From the NCBI RefSeq assembly GCF_042646165.1, contig NZ_JBHRTC010000013.1: a stretch of 64,000 bases of DNA. One strand, 5' to 3'. Source of the stretch: Microbaculum marinum. Its GTDB lineage: Bacteria; Pseudomonadota; Alphaproteobacteria; Rhizobiales; Tepidamorphaceae. The position numbers and the translations under genes are program-made. Shown one piece after another: positions 34,518-43,409 of this stretch (positions are counted from its first letter, which is position 1; each line of letters begins with the position of its first letter). Below the pieces are notes generated by a model. That model worked only from the letters and a program-made list of their open reading frames with translations, had not been told where the DNA came from and searched no databases.

Positions 34518-35435
34518 ATGTCGAAACCAACGCTTGGATTGATCGGTGTCGGCCGGATGGGCGACCCGATGGCCCGCAGGCTGCTCGAGGCCGGCTATTC
34601 CGTCACCGTCTTCGACAAGAACGCCGAGGCCGTCAGCCGCCTCGAGGGCGCCGGCGCGACCGCCGCCGCGAGCCCGGTAGCGGTGACGAACGCCTCGGAC
34701 GTCACGATGCTGTCGCTGCCGACGCCGGATATCGTCGACGCGGTCGCCTTCGGCGACGACGGCATCGCCAGCGCCGACGCGCCGCAGGGCAAGACGGTGG
34801 TCGACCTGTCGACGACCGGACCGGAAGGTGCGCGCGCCCTCGCCGAGGGGTTGCGGAAGCTCGGCTTCGCGGTGGTCGACTGCCCGATCAGCGGCGGCGT
34901 CGGCGGCGCCGAGAAAGGAACGCTGGCGCTGATGGCCTCGGGCGACGAGGCCGACTACGAGCGGCTGAAGCCGGTCTTCGAAGTGCTCGGCAAGCCGTTC
35001 CTGGTCGGCCCGGAGCCGGGCATGGGCCAGATGACAAAGCTGATCAACAACCTGCTGTCGGTGACGGCGCTGGCGGTGACGTCGGAGGCGCTGGTGCTCG
35101 GCGCCAAGTCTGGCCTCGACCCGGAGACGATGGTCGACGTGTTCAACGTCAGCAGCGGCCAGAGCAACGCCAGCCTCACCAAGATCCCGAAGTTCGTGCT
35201 GACCCGGTCGTTCGACTTCGGTTTCTCGCTCGGCCTGTCGGCGAAGGATTCGAAGCTGTGCATCCAGCAGGCCGAGGAGCTCGGCGTGCCGATGATCGTC
35301 GGCAGCGCGCTGCGCCAGTACCTGAAGGTCGCCGCGGCCGAACTCGGCCCCGACGCCGACCTGACCCAGATCATCCAGCCGCTGGAGAAGTGGGCCGGCG
35401 TGACGGTCGCCGGCAAGGCCGCAAAGGCCGGCTGA
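34518..35435 (+). CDS. 3-Hydroxyisobutyrate dehydrogenase-like oxidoreductase (first copy)
   Basis: A 305-aa beta-hydroxyacid dehydrogenase. Rossmann motif LGLIGVGRMGDPMARRLLEA, substrate-binding DLSTTGPEGARALAEGLRKL, DCPISGGVGGAEKGTLALMA and catalytic Lys in KLINNLLSVTALAVTSEALV. Members oxidise 3-hydroxyisobutyrate, tartronate semialdehyde or similar hydroxy acids with NAD(P). Its gene follows dctQM by 74 bp on the same strand and is likely co-transcribed. A second member is encoded at 38376-39299. Confidence 0.9.
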   Translation: MSKPTLGLIGVGRMGDPMARRLLEAGYSVTVFDKNAEAVSRLEGAGATAAASPVAVTNASDVTMLSLPTPDIVDAVAFGDDGIASADAPQGKTVVDLSTTGPEGARALAEGLRKLGFAVVDCPISGGVGGAEKGTLALMASGDEADYERLKPVFEVLGKPFLVGPEPGMGQMTKLINNLLSVTALAVTSEALVLGAKSGLDPETMVDVFNVSSGQSNASLTKIPKFVLTRSFDFGFSLGLSAKDSKLCIQQAEELGVPMIVGSALRQYLKVAAAELGPDADLTQIIQPLEKWAGVTVAGKAAKAG

Positions 35436-35439
35436 CCGG

Positions 35440-36966
35440 TCAGTCCTCGAACGTCACCAGAGAGGAGCCGGTCATCGCGGCCGGCTTCTCGATGCCCATC
35501 AGCGCGAGCAGCGTCGGCGCGAGATCCGCGAGCTTGCCGTCGGCGAGGCGTGCCCGGCGCTGCGTCTGCAGGATCACCGGCACGACGTTCAGCGTGTGCG
35601 CCGTATGCGGCGAGCCCGTCACGGGATCGATCATCATCTCGCAATTGCCGTGGTCGGCGGTGACGACCAGCGCACCGCCGCGCTCGGCGATGGCAGCCGA
35701 GATCCGGCCGAGCGCCGCGTCCACCGTCTCGACCGCCGCGATTGCCGCCGGCAGGCTGCCGGTGTGGCCGACCATGTCGGGGTTGGCGTAATTGACGACG
35801 AGCAGCGCGAACTCGCCGCTGCCGATGGCGCCCAGCACCGCCTCGGTCAGCTCCGGCGCCGACATCTCGGGCTGCAGGTCGTAGGTCGCGACCTTGGGCG
35901 AGGGCACCATCAGCCGCTCCTCGCCCTCGAACGGCTCCTCGCGGCCGCCGTTCAGGAAGTAGGTGACGTGCGGATATTTCTCGGTCTCCGCCATGTGCAT
36001 CTGCTTCAGTCCGGCGCGGGACACCGTCTCGCTCAGGCCGTCGGACAGCGACTGCGGCTCGAACAGCACCGACATCAGCGAGTCGAGACCGCCGCCGTAG
36101 GAGACCATTGCGACGGCCGCCGAGAAGCCGATCGGGCGGCCGCGGTCGAAGCCGTCGAAATCCGGCTGCAACAGGGCGCTCAGGATCTCGCGCACCCGGT
36201 CCGAGCGGAAATTGAAGCAGAGCAGGGCATCGCCGTCCTTCATGCCGGCGTAGTCGCCGATCACGGTGGGAACGACGAACTCGTCGGTCTGGCCGTTCGC
36301 CAGCGCATCGGCGAGCGCCTGCTGCGGAGAGGCGGCGGAGGCGCCCCGTCCGTGGGCCAGCGCCTCGTAGGCGAGCGCGACGCGGTCCCAGCGCCTGTCG
36401 CGGTCCATCGCGTAGTAGCGGCCGCTGACGGTGGCGATCGCGGCGCCGTCGGGAAGCCCGGCCTGCAGGGCGCCGAGGAACCCCGCGGCGGAATCCGGGG
36501 CGGTGTCGCGGCCGTCGGTGAAGGCGTGGATGCGGGTACCGACATTGGCGTCGTGCAGCAGCCGGGCCAACGCGACGGCGTGGTCCTGGTGCGAGTGGAC
36601 GCCGCCGTCTGAGACCAGGCCGAGGATGTGGCAGGTGCCGCCGGTCTCGCGCAGCCGCTCGACGAGGCCGCTGTCGGCAAGGCGCGCGGCAAGGTCGCCG
36701 CTGTCGATCGCCTGGTCGATGCGCGGCAGCTCCTGCATCACCACGCGGCCGGCGCCGATGTTGAGATGGCCGACCTCGGAATTGCCCATCTGGCCCTCCG
36801 GCAGACCGACGGCCGGGCCGCAGGTGGTCAGGAAGGCGTGCGGGCAGGTCTCGAACAGCCGGTCGAAGTTCGGCGTCTCGGCCTGCAGAACCGCATTGCC
36901 CTCGCGGATCTCGCTCCATCCCCAGCCGTCGAGAATGAGAAGCATGGTGGGCGGCGGCGTGGGCAT
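35440..36966 (-). CDS. gpmI: 2,3-Bisphosphoglycerate-independent phosphoglycerate mutase
   Basis: A 508-aa enzyme of full length. Landmarks are MLLILDGWGWSEIREGNAVL, the nucleophile Ser in MGNSEVGHLNIGAGRVVMQE, then HILGLVSDGGVHSHQDH, HAFTDGRDTAPDSAAGF and the metal-binding VTADHGNCEMMIDPV and the C-terminal LADLAPTLLALMGIEKP. It interconverts 3- and 2-phosphoglycerate. Only 4 bp separate its stop from that of the convergent HIBADH-like gene. It follows the lactonase-like gene on the same strand by 97 bp and could be read through from there. Confidence 0.95.
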   Translation of the reverse strand: MPTPPPTMLLILDGWGWSEIREGNAVLQAETPNFDRLFETCPHAFLTTCGPAVGLPEGQMGNSEVGHLNIGAGRVVMQELPRIDQAIDSGDLAARLADSGLVERLRETGGTCHILGLVSDGGVHSHQDHAVALARLLHDANVGTRIHAFTDGRDTAPDSAAGFLGALQAGLPDGAAIATVSGRYYAMDRDRRWDRVALAYEALAHGRGASAASPQQALADALANGQTDEFVVPTVIGDYAGMKDGDALLCFNFRSDRVREILSALLQPDFDGFDRGRPIGFSAAVAMVSYGGGLDSLMSVLFEPQSLSDGLSETVSRAGLKQMHMAETEKYPHVTYFLNGGREEPFEGEERLMVPSPKVATYDLQPEMSAPELTEAVLGAIGSGEFALLVVNYANPDMVGHTGSLPAAIAAVETVDAALGRISAAIAERGGALVVTADHGNCEMMIDPVTGSPHTAHTLNVVPVILQTQRRARLADGKLADLAPTLLALMGIEKPAAMTGSSLVTFED

Positions 36967-37063
36967 GGGCGATGGACTCCCGAGGATGCGCTGAGCGAGG
37001 TATGCGGGTTTGTTGCAGCCTCCTATCCCTTGCCGGCCCGGGACCCGTCAAGGGCAGCGGCCA

Positions 37064-37864
37064 TCAGGCCTTCGGGTCGGCGTCGAGCCGCACCGCGATC
37101 CCCTCCAGGCCCGGCGCCGCCGGCGGATAGAGGTCGTTGACGATCGGATCGTGTCCCGGAATGACGTTCGAGCGCTCGCTCGCCAGCGCGTAGAGCCGGT
37201 CGTATCCCTCCAGCGTGTCGGCGAGGCTATGCATGATCGGGAAGGCCCGGCCCTGCTCCATGTTGGCGTAGAAGTGGCTGGCATCCGACGCCACCACCAT
37301 CCAGCCGCGCCGCGTCCACACGCGCACGACCTGCAGGCCCTTGCTGTGGCCGCCAACATGGTGGACGCTCAGTCCGGGCGCGATCTCGGCGTCGCCGTCG
37401 TGGAACTGGACCCGGCCGGCGAAGACCTTTCGGACCATCGCCACCACATCCTCCTCCTCGAACGGGAACTTCAGGGCGGCGTGGCACATGCAGCGTCCGG
37501 TGCTGTAGGCCATCTCGACGTCCTGCAGGTGGTAGCGGGCGCGCGGGAACATGTCGTAGTTGCCGCAGTGGTCGTAGTGCATGTGGGACAGGATGACGTC
37601 CTCGACCGTCTCGGGATCGACGCCGATCGTCTTCAGGCCGTCCGCCGGCGACAGCAGGAACTGCCGGTTGCGCTTTGCGGACATCGCCTCGTCGAAGCCG
37701 GTGTCGACGATGAAGGTGCGGCCGTTGCCGCGGATCGCCCAGACGAAGTAGTCGAGCGGCATCGGGCCGTCGTGCGGATCGCCGCCGACGAAATTGTGCG
37801 CTGCCGTCTGGCCCGGGTTGCGCGCGTAGCGCACCGCGAAGACTTCATATGGTTCGAGCGTCAC
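37064..37864 (-). CDS. N-acyl homoserine lactonase-family metallo-beta-lactamase hydrolase
   Basis: A 266-aa protein. HMHYDHCGN near residue 94 is the HxHxDH dinuclear-zinc motif of lactonases, and GGHSKGLQ, VASDASHFYANME and VIPGHDPIV supply the other ligands. FVWAIRGNGRTFIVDTGFDE is typical of the AHL lactonase family (AttM/AiiA-like). In this setting it more likely opens a lactone in the pathway than quenches a quorum signal. Starts 18 bp after the cupin gene's stop; same operon. Confidence 0.85.
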   Translation of the reverse strand: MTLEPYEVFAVRYARNPGQTAAHNFVGGDPHDGPMPLDYFVWAIRGNGRTFIVDTGFDEAMSAKRNRQFLLSPADGLKTIGVDPETVEDVILSHMHYDHCGNYDMFPRARYHLQDVEMAYSTGRCMCHAALKFPFEEEDVVAMVRKVFAGRVQFHDGDAEIAPGLSVHHVGGHSKGLQVVRVWTRRGWMVVASDASHFYANMEQGRAFPIMHSLADTLEGYDRLYALASERSNVIPGHDPIVNDLYPPAAPGLEGIAVRLDADPKA

Positions 37865-37882
37865 AGCATGTCTCCCTAGGGT

Positions 37883-38281
37883 TCAGGCGGCGGAATACTG
37901 CTCGTCGGTGACGTGCTCCAGCCACTCGACATAGTCCCCGTCCTGGCTTTCCTGCATGGCGATATGGGCCATCAGCGTGTCCGGGCCGGCGCCGTGCCAG
38001 TGCTTCTCGCCCGGCGGGATCCAGACGACGTCGCCGGCGCGTATTTCCTGGATCGGACCCTCCCAGGTCTGCACGCGCCCGCTGCCCGCCGTCACGAACA
38101 GCGTCTGGCCGAGCGGATGGGTGTGCCAGGCGGTCCGCGCTCCCGGCTCGAAGGTGACGGCGGTCGATGTCAGCAGGGCCGGCGCCGGGGTGGAAATGAT
38201 CGGATCCTGCCAGACCGTTCCGGTGAAGGCGTCCGCCGGGGCGCGCCGGGTCGGTCGTGATCCGCAGCGTATGATTTCCAT
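37883..38281 (-). CDS. Cupin-domain protein
   Basis: A 132-aa single cupin. Metal site 1 is visible as RTAWHTHPLGQTLFVTAGSG (HxH and the nearby Glu-like position is Gln), and site 2 as GDVVWIPPGEKHWHGAGP (PxxxxHWHG). The TYxQDxxH-like C-terminus is HIAMQESQDGDYVEWLEHVT. This layout resembles small cupins that help decarboxylate or isomerise ring lactones (carboxymuconolactone-decarboxylase-associated). It precedes the lactonase-like gene. Confidence 0.85.
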   Translation of the reverse strand: MEIIRCGSRPTRRAPADAFTGTVWQDPIISTPAPALLTSTAVTFEPGARTAWHTHPLGQTLFVTAGSGRVQTWEGPIQEIRAGDVVWIPPGEKHWHGAGPDTLMAHIAMQESQDGDYVEWLEHVTDEQYSAA

Positions 38282-38375
38282 GTCGCTTTCTCCCTGTTGC
38301 GTCGGGCGCGGATCGTCCGCGGAACCGCGATGTCACCGGCGCCAGGCGGGAGCGTATGCGGGCCGCGGCCGAAAG

Positions 38376-39299
38376 TCAGCCGGTGGCCGTTCCCCCGCCG
38401 CGCACCTCGACGCCGGCGTCCTTCTCCATCAGGGTGATCAGCCGGGTGAAGTCGGAGTCGGCCCCCAGTTCGTCGAGCGCCCGCTGCCAGACACCGAGGA
38501 CGACCTCGCAGGCGGGAAGCGACAGGCCCATCGCCTTCGCCTCCTGCATGAACAGGGCGGAGTCCTTGTGCATCAGGCCGGTCGAGAAGCCGTAGTCGAA
38601 GGTCCGCGGCAGGATCGACTGCGGGAACTTCTGCATCGAGGCGGTGTTGCGGCCGCTGCCGGCGTTGACAACGTCGATCATCACGGTCGGATCGATGCCG
38701 GCCTTGGTGCCCATGACCGCGGCCTCGCAGGTCAGCGCCATCGCCGCCGCCGACAGCTGGTTGTTGAGCAGCTTCATCGTCTGGGCGAGGCCGGGCCGGT
38801 CGGAGATGTAGAACGGCTTGCCGATGACCTGGAGCACCGGCAGCAGGTCGTCGAAGTCCTCGCGCGGTCCGGAGAACATCACCGCCAGCGTGCCGGCCCT
38901 GGCTCCGCCGACGCCGCCGCTGACCGGACAGTCGAGCCAGCGGATGTCCCGGTCCGCCAGCTTCGCGCACAGGGTCGCCGCCATCTGCGGACCGGTGGTC
39001 GACAGATCGACGATGCGCCTGACGGCGCCGCCAGACGCCAGGCCCGCATCGCCGGTCGCAACCGTCTCGACGATCGGCGGCGTCGGCAGCGAGATGAACA
39101 CCGTCCCGGCGGCGGCCGCTACCTCAGCCGGCGAGGCGGCCGCCTGCGCGCCCCGCGCCACGAGCGGTGCGAGGGCGCTTTCGTTGACGTCGTGGACGAC
39201 GAGCGAATGGCCCGCATCGATCAACCGCCCGGCAATCGGCAGCCCCATGTTGCCGAGACCTATGAAGCCGAACTTATCGCTCCCCACTTGCGCGCCCAA
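38376..39299 (-). CDS. 3-Hydroxyisobutyrate dehydrogenase-like oxidoreductase (second copy)
   Basis: A 307-aa protein: KFGFIGLGNMGLPIAGRLID (Rossmann), DLSTTGPQMAATLCAKLADR, LDCPVSGGVGGARAGTLAVM and catalytic Lys in MKLLNNQLSAAAMALTCEAA. It resembles the 34518-35435 enzyme but differs enough to be a separate lineage. Operator C lies about 75 bp upstream of its start, so it heads a leftward operon with the cupin and lactonase-like genes and possibly gpmI. Confidence 0.9.
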   Translation of the reverse strand: MGAQVGSDKFGFIGLGNMGLPIAGRLIDAGHSLVVHDVNESALAPLVARGAQAAASPAEVAAAAGTVFISLPTPPIVETVATGDAGLASGGAVRRIVDLSTTGPQMAATLCAKLADRDIRWLDCPVSGGVGGARAGTLAVMFSGPREDFDDLLPVLQVIGKPFYISDRPGLAQTMKLLNNQLSAAAMALTCEAAVMGTKAGIDPTVMIDVVNAGSGRNTASMQKFPQSILPRTFDYGFSTGLMHKDSALFMQEAKAMGLSLPACEVVLGVWQRALDELGADSDFTRLITLMEKDAGVEVRGGGTATG

Positions 39300-39374
39300 T
39301 TTTTCCTCCAGATCCGCCCGTCAGGGGCATGTTTGTCCGTGCCGCCCGAGGCGGCCGGATCGCGACAGTAGCCT

Positions 39375-39394
39375 TGATATGAGCGTAATACAAT
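39375..39394 (-). promoter_or_regulatory. GntR-type operator site C
   Basis: On the minus strand ATTGTATTACGCTCATATCA, just upstream of the second HIBADH-like gene. TTGTATTAC fits the FadR/FCD form TnGTnnnAC. Confidence 0.65.
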
Positions 39395-39436
39395 CTTGCG
39401 GAACGAGGCCGGCTTCAGGGCAACTGACGGCAGCGG

Positions 39437-40132
39437 TCAGTCGCGCTTGGCCGATTCCGCCATGGCGAACGTGGTCATCGCCGCCGCAGCGGCCCGGCGC
39501 ACGTGCTCCATGGCCAGCGCCTTGGCCTTGGCGGGGTCGCGTGCCTCCAGCGCTTCGACCAGGGCTTCCAGCTCGCGCAGGCTCTTCGGCCAGCGGTTCG
39601 GCGCCTGCAGCGAGCGGCTGCGCAGCAGCATCGCCCGGGAGTTGAGCATGAACAGCGTCTTGCCCAGCGCCTCGTTGCCGGTCCCGGAAATCAGCGCCTC
39701 GTAGAACCTGTTCTTGAGCGCCACCCGCTTCTGCGCCGCGGTTGCCGCCTTCAGTTCCTCGAAGGCGGCACGCAGGGCGGCGCGCTCGGTATCGGAAGCG
39801 TGTTCGGCGAACAGCTGGGCGGCGAGCCCCTCCAGCACTTCGCGCACCTGATAGACCCCGATCGCCTGCGCGGCGGTTATGCGCGCGACGATCGGACCGC
39901 GGTGCGCGACGACCTCGATGAGGCCTTCGGATTCAAGCTGCCGCAGCGCCTCGCGGACCAGGGTGCGGCTGACCCCGGTCATCTCGCACAGGTCGCGTTC
40001 CGGCATCCGTTCGCCGGGTCCGAACCGGCCCAGCGCGATCGCCTGGCGGATGCTCTCCGTCACGCCGTGCCGCAGCGTAGCCGCCGGTCGGGGTACGAGA
40101 AACTGCTCGTCGGTCACCTTGGCTTCACTCAT
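39437..40132 (-). CDS. GntR family transcriptional regulator, FCD-type
   Basis: A 231-aa regulator. Residues 18-80 are the winged helix: SIRQAIALGRFGPGERMPER, then DLCEMTGVSRTLVREALRQL and ESEGLIEVVAHRGPIVARIT. Residues about 90-215 are an all-helical FCD ligand domain (EVLEGLAAQLFAEHASDTER, NRFYEALISGTGNEALGKTL, ALEARDPAKAKALAMEHVRR) whose Asp/His residues usually bind a metal and an organic acid. It has its own operator (site D) and sits in the middle of an island with six similar sites, so I infer it is the island's repressor. Confidence 0.92.
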   Translation of the reverse strand: MSEAKVTDEQFLVPRPAATLRHGVTESIRQAIALGRFGPGERMPERDLCEMTGVSRTLVREALRQLESEGLIEVVAHRGPIVARITAAQAIGVYQVREVLEGLAAQLFAEHASDTERAALRAAFEELKAATAAQKRVALKNRFYEALISGTGNEALGKTLFMLNSRAMLLRSRSLQAPNRWPKSLRELEALVEALEARDPAKAKALAMEHVRRAAAAAMTTFAMAESAKRD

Positions 40133-40248
40133 CGGCTGCGGTGTCTCTCTCGGGCTCGTTTCCGCGAATCCCGTATCGCTGCAAACGATTCACGACCAGT
40201 CGCACTCTAGCCCCTGCCGTTTCCCGCTGTCCATCGCCACCCGCCAGC

Positions 40249-40268
40249 TTTGTATTACCATCCTATCA
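40249..40268 (+). promoter_or_regulatory. GntR-type operator site D
   Basis: TTTGTATTACCATCCTATCA, between the end of an SDR gene and the start of gntR. TTGTATTACCA is an exact match to TnGTnnnACnA. It fits autoregulation of gntR. Confidence 0.65.
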
Positions 40269-40291
40269 GAACATGGCGGGGCGCCGCGCAG

Positions 40292-41086
40292 CTATGCGGC
40301 GAGCCAGCCGCCGTCGATCGGCACGGTCGTGCCGGTGATGTCGGCGCTCGCCGGACTGCACAGGAACACGGCAAGATCGCCGACATGCTCCATCGCCACG
40401 AAGCGCCCGGTCGGGCTGCGCTGCCTGGCATAGTCGCGCGCCACCTCCTCGAGCGGCTCGCCGCGGTCGCGCGCGATCTCCTCGATCCGCGCCATGATCG
40501 CTGGCGTCGGCACCGAGCCGGGACAGATCGCATTGCAGGTCACGCCGGTCGGCGCGGTCTCGATGGCGATGGCCCGCGTCATGCCGAGCAGCGCGGTCTT
40601 GGTGGTGACGTAGTCGATCCGGTTCTCGGCGCCGCGCCAGCCGTAGTAGGACGAGATGTTGATGATGCGGCCCCAGCCGCGCCGCTTCATCGCCGGCAGC
40701 GCGTGCCGCACGGCATGGAACGCCGCGGTGATGTTGACGCCGACCGACGCGTCCCAGTCGGCCGGGTCGAACTCCTCGATCTGCGCGAAGTGGCGCACCA
40801 CCGCGTTGTTGACCAGGATGTCGACGCAGCCGAAGCGCTCGACGGCGGCGCCGACCATTCGGCCGATCTCGCTTTCTTTCCGCAGGTCGGCCGGATCGAA
40901 TACCGCCTCGATGCCGTGTTCCTCCGCCAGCGCCGCCGCCGCCGCGTCGCCGTCGGCAACGCTGCACAGCCCGTTGAGCACGACGTTCGCGCCGGCGCCC
41001 GCAAAGGCCGCGGCCAGCGCGTAGCCGAGACCGCCGCCGGCCGAGCCGGTGACGAGCGCACATTTGCCTCGCAGCATCTCGGACAT
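40292..41086 (-). CDS. Short-chain dehydrogenase/reductase
   Basis: A 264-aa classic SDR. ALVTGSAGGGLGYALAAAFA (cofactor loop), NNAVVRHFAQIEEFDPADWD, INISSYYGWRGAENRIDYVT and Tyr/Lys in DYVTTKTALLGMTRA. The C-terminus (AVFLCSPASADITGTTVPID) matches 3-oxoacyl-reductase-like members. It begins immediately after the stop of the MmgE/PrpD gene (TAG then ATG), so it is translationally coupled with it. Confidence 0.9.
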   Translation of the reverse strand: MSEMLRGKCALVTGSAGGGLGYALAAAFAGAGANVVLNGLCSVADGDAAAAALAEEHGIEAVFDPADLRKESEIGRMVGAAVERFGCVDILVNNAVVRHFAQIEEFDPADWDASVGVNITAAFHAVRHALPAMKRRGWGRIINISSYYGWRGAENRIDYVTTKTALLGMTRAIAIETAPTGVTCNAICPGSVPTPAIMARIEEIARDRGEPLEEVARDYARQRSPTGRFVAMEHVGDLAVFLCSPASADITGTTVPIDGGWLAA

Positions 41087-42436
41087 CTAAGATGCACCGG
41101 CGGCGAGCCGGACGACGTCGCCCGCATCGCCGGCCTTTTCGATGGTCCAGATCGCGTCGGCGAGCCGGCGCGCATCGCCGGTGAAGCCGACGAGCCGTGC
41201 GGCCTCGAACAGCTTTGCCTCGAGTTGCGCGTCGCTCAGCGGATTGCGGCGCGAGCCCAGCGCCTCGAGGATGTCCAGCCTCAACTCGCCCCCTCCGCGC
41301 GTGCGCACCACGAACTCGATCGAGGCGATGTCGCGGGACGGGTCGTCGTGGAACGTGACCTGCGGCCGGCCGGTGCGCAGCGTCTCGGCGGCCGCCTCGT
41401 CGGAGAACTCCTGCAGGCCGGCGCGACCCCGCAACAGGACGATGGCAATGGCGTGCTGCGCGCTGACCTGGCTCATGCGGCCGGTCGAGACGTCCGGCCG
41501 GTCCGTGCGCTGGCGCAGCAGGGGATGGCCGGTCACCTCGATGGCGGCGACGTCCTCGAGCTTCAGGCCCTCCCGCTCGCGCAGCTGCAGGCAGGCGTCT
41601 ATGACCGGATTGACCACCACGCCGACGGGGTAGGGCTTGTAGGTGTTGGTGGCGATCTCCCAGTCGCTGCCGAGGCCGTCGACCAGCGCGTCCGTCGCCG
41701 GCTCGTCGGCATAGACGCGCAGGAAGCCGCGCTCGCCGGTCAGCGGCGCGACCGGGCCGGTAAAGCCGTTGCGGGCGAGCAGGGCCGAGGCAAGGCCGTT
41801 GCGGGCGGCGCCGCCGACGCTGGCACTCTTGGCCATGGTGCCGAGCATCTCGACGAGTCCCGACGACTGGACGGCGGCGGTGCTGAAGGCGTGCAGCATC
41901 TGATCGGGCGACAGTCCGATCATCGAGCCGACGCCGGCGGCGGCGCCGAACACCCCGCAGGTGGAGGTGATGTGCCAGCCGCGCGCGTAGTGATAGGGCG
42001 ACATGGCGTTGCCGATCCGGCACTCGACCTCGCCCCCGGCGACGAAGCCGACCAGCACCGCCTTGCCCGGCAGGCCGGCGGCCTCGGCATGGGCGAACAG
42101 GCTGCCGAGCAGCGGCGCGGCAGGATGGATGATCGTCGCTTCGTGGGTATCGTCGAAGTCGAAGATGTTGGCGCCCATCGCGTTGACGTAGGCGGCGAGC
42201 ATCTCGTCGGCACGCTCGCTGCGACCAACCAGGGTCGCGCTGCCGTTTGCGGAATGGGGCAGAAGCGTCTCGAGCGTCGCCTCGATGGCCTGCTCGCGGC
42301 AGCCGGCCAGCGCCGTGGCGAAGATGTTGACCAGCGACCGCTTTGCCTCGTGCAGAACCTCGGCGGGAATCGCCTCGATCTCGAGCTCGGCGGCGAAGCG
42401 CGCAAGCGTCGTCTCGGCGTTCGGAGTGTCCTGCAT
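41087..42436 (-). CDS. MmgE/PrpD family protein (first copy)
   Basis: A 449-aa protein of typical family length. Recognisable blocks are KRSLVNIFATALAGCREQAI, GANIFDFDDTHEATIIHPAA, GWHITSTCGVFGAAAGVGSM, ALSTAAV-like STAAVQSSGLVEMLGTMAKS, NTYKPYPVGVVVNPVIDACL and QVSAQHAIAIVLLRGRAGLQ. The family includes 2-methylcitrate, cis-aconitate and itaconate-related dehydratases/decarboxylases. The exact reaction cannot be deduced. It follows operator E and precedes an SDR. Confidence 0.9.
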   Translation of the reverse strand: MQDTPNAETTLARFAAELEIEAIPAEVLHEAKRSLVNIFATALAGCREQAIEATLETLLPHSANGSATLVGRSERADEMLAAYVNAMGANIFDFDDTHEATIIHPAAPLLGSLFAHAEAAGLPGKAVLVGFVAGGEVECRIGNAMSPYHYARGWHITSTCGVFGAAAGVGSMIGLSPDQMLHAFSTAAVQSSGLVEMLGTMAKSASVGGAARNGLASALLARNGFTGPVAPLTGERGFLRVYADEPATDALVDGLGSDWEIATNTYKPYPVGVVVNPVIDACLQLREREGLKLEDVAAIEVTGHPLLRQRTDRPDVSTGRMSQVSAQHAIAIVLLRGRAGLQEFSDEAAAETLRTGRPQVTFHDDPSRDIASIEFVVRTRGGGELRLDILEALGSRRNPLSDAQLEAKLFEAARLVGFTGDARRLADAIWTIEKAGDAGDVVRLAAGAS

Positions 42437-42487
42437 CGCGATGGTCCTGGTTGTTCGTGGAGAAGATGGAATGCCGGGACGGCTCCC

Positions 42488-42507
42488 TGATAATATCGTC
42501 ATACAAT
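42488..42507 (-). promoter_or_regulatory. GntR-type operator site E
   Basis: On the minus strand ATTGTATGACGATATTATCA, 52 bp before the first MmgE/PrpD gene. TTGTATGACGA fits TnGTnnnACnA exactly. Confidence 0.68.
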
Positions 42508-42600
42508 CCGGAGCGCGTCAATGGCGCCCCGGCGTCCGGGCAGGGTCTCCCGGGTGTCCGGGCGAGGTCTGGCGAGCCGCGATCGTTGGTCCGGCTGTCG

Positions 42601-43395
42601 TCATATCCCGGGCGTCGTTCCGCCGTCGACCACGATGGTCGCGCCGTGGATGTAGCCGGCCTGCTCCGAGCACAGGAAGGCGACGGTGGCGGCGATGTCG
42701 GTGGGGGTGCCGAACCGGCGGATGCCGTAGCGCGCGCGCAAGGTCTCGCGGGCCTCCGCTTCCGGGGTCCCGTCCTTCTCGGCCTGCACGCGGATCCGGG
42801 TCTGCAGCCGGTCGGTCTCGATATGGCCGGGGCAAAGGGCATTGATGCGGATGCCTTCGTCGGTTCCGCGCTTTGCGATCGCCTTGGTGAAATTGACCAG
42901 CGCGCTGTTCACGGGGCCGCCGACGGTGAATTCCGCATCGGGAGTCTGCGCCGACACCCCTGCGATGTTGACGATGACCCCGCCGGTGCGGGCCAGGTGG
43001 GGCCAGGCGCAGCGGCAGAAGCGCACGGCGGCATGATATTTCAGCGCGAAGCCCGACAGGTGATCCTCGTCCGGCAGCGTCAGGAAATCGCCGCGTTTGG
43101 TCGCGCCGGCGTTGTTGACGAGAATGTCGAGCCGGCCGAGGCGCTCCAGCGTGGCGGCGACGACGCGCTCCGGTTCGCCGGCGACCGAAAGATCGGCGGG
43201 GACCGCGAGGGCGTCCGGGGCGCCGAGATCGCGTGCCTCGGCGACGACATCGGCGAGCGCATCCGCGTTCCGGGCCGCGACGACGGGCGTGACGCCATCG
43301 GCGGCCAGCGCGAGTGCGATGGCGCGCCCCAGACCCTGGCTCGCACCGGTCACGATCGCGGTTCGTCGCTGTGGCGCGCTGCCCCCCTCAGACAT
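42601..43395 (-). CDS. SDR-like protein lacking the usual catalytic Tyr/Lys
   Basis: A 264-aa SDR fold with a sound cofactor site (AIVTGASQGLGRAIALALAA, then LVNNAGATKRGDFLTLPDED). At the active-site position the sequence reads NIAGVSAQTPDAEFTVGGPV and then NSALVNFTKAIA, where the Tyr-x-x-x-Lys is replaced by Gly and Asn. A few SDR subgroups with a GGxxNAAL pattern are known. It may be a non-classical reductase, an isomerase or a binding protein. Site F lies between it and tctB. Confidence 0.82.
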   Translation of the reverse strand: MSEGGSAPQRRTAIVTGASQGLGRAIALALAADGVTPVVAARNADALADVVAEARDLGAPDALAVPADLSVAGEPERVVAATLERLGRLDILVNNAGATKRGDFLTLPDEDHLSGFALKYHAAVRFCRCAWPHLARTGGVIVNIAGVSAQTPDAEFTVGGPVNSALVNFTKAIAKRGTDEGIRINALCPGHIETDRLQTRIRVQAEKDGTPEAEARETLRARYGIRRFGTPTDIAATVAFLCSEQAGYIHGATIVVDGGTTPGI

Positions 43396-43409
43396 GCTTC
43401 CTCCATAGG

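Noticed and set aside
37064..37864. Lactonase-like protein as a quorum-quenching enzyme
   Set aside because: The motif fits AHL lactonases, but the neighbours are all catabolic and no LuxR/LuxI genes occur, so a pathway lactone is a simpler explanation.
37864..37883. Possible CRISPR or phage elements anywhere in the window
   Set aside because: No regularly spaced repeats, integrase, terminase or portal genes were seen. The peptidoglycan-binding protein alone does not make a prophage.
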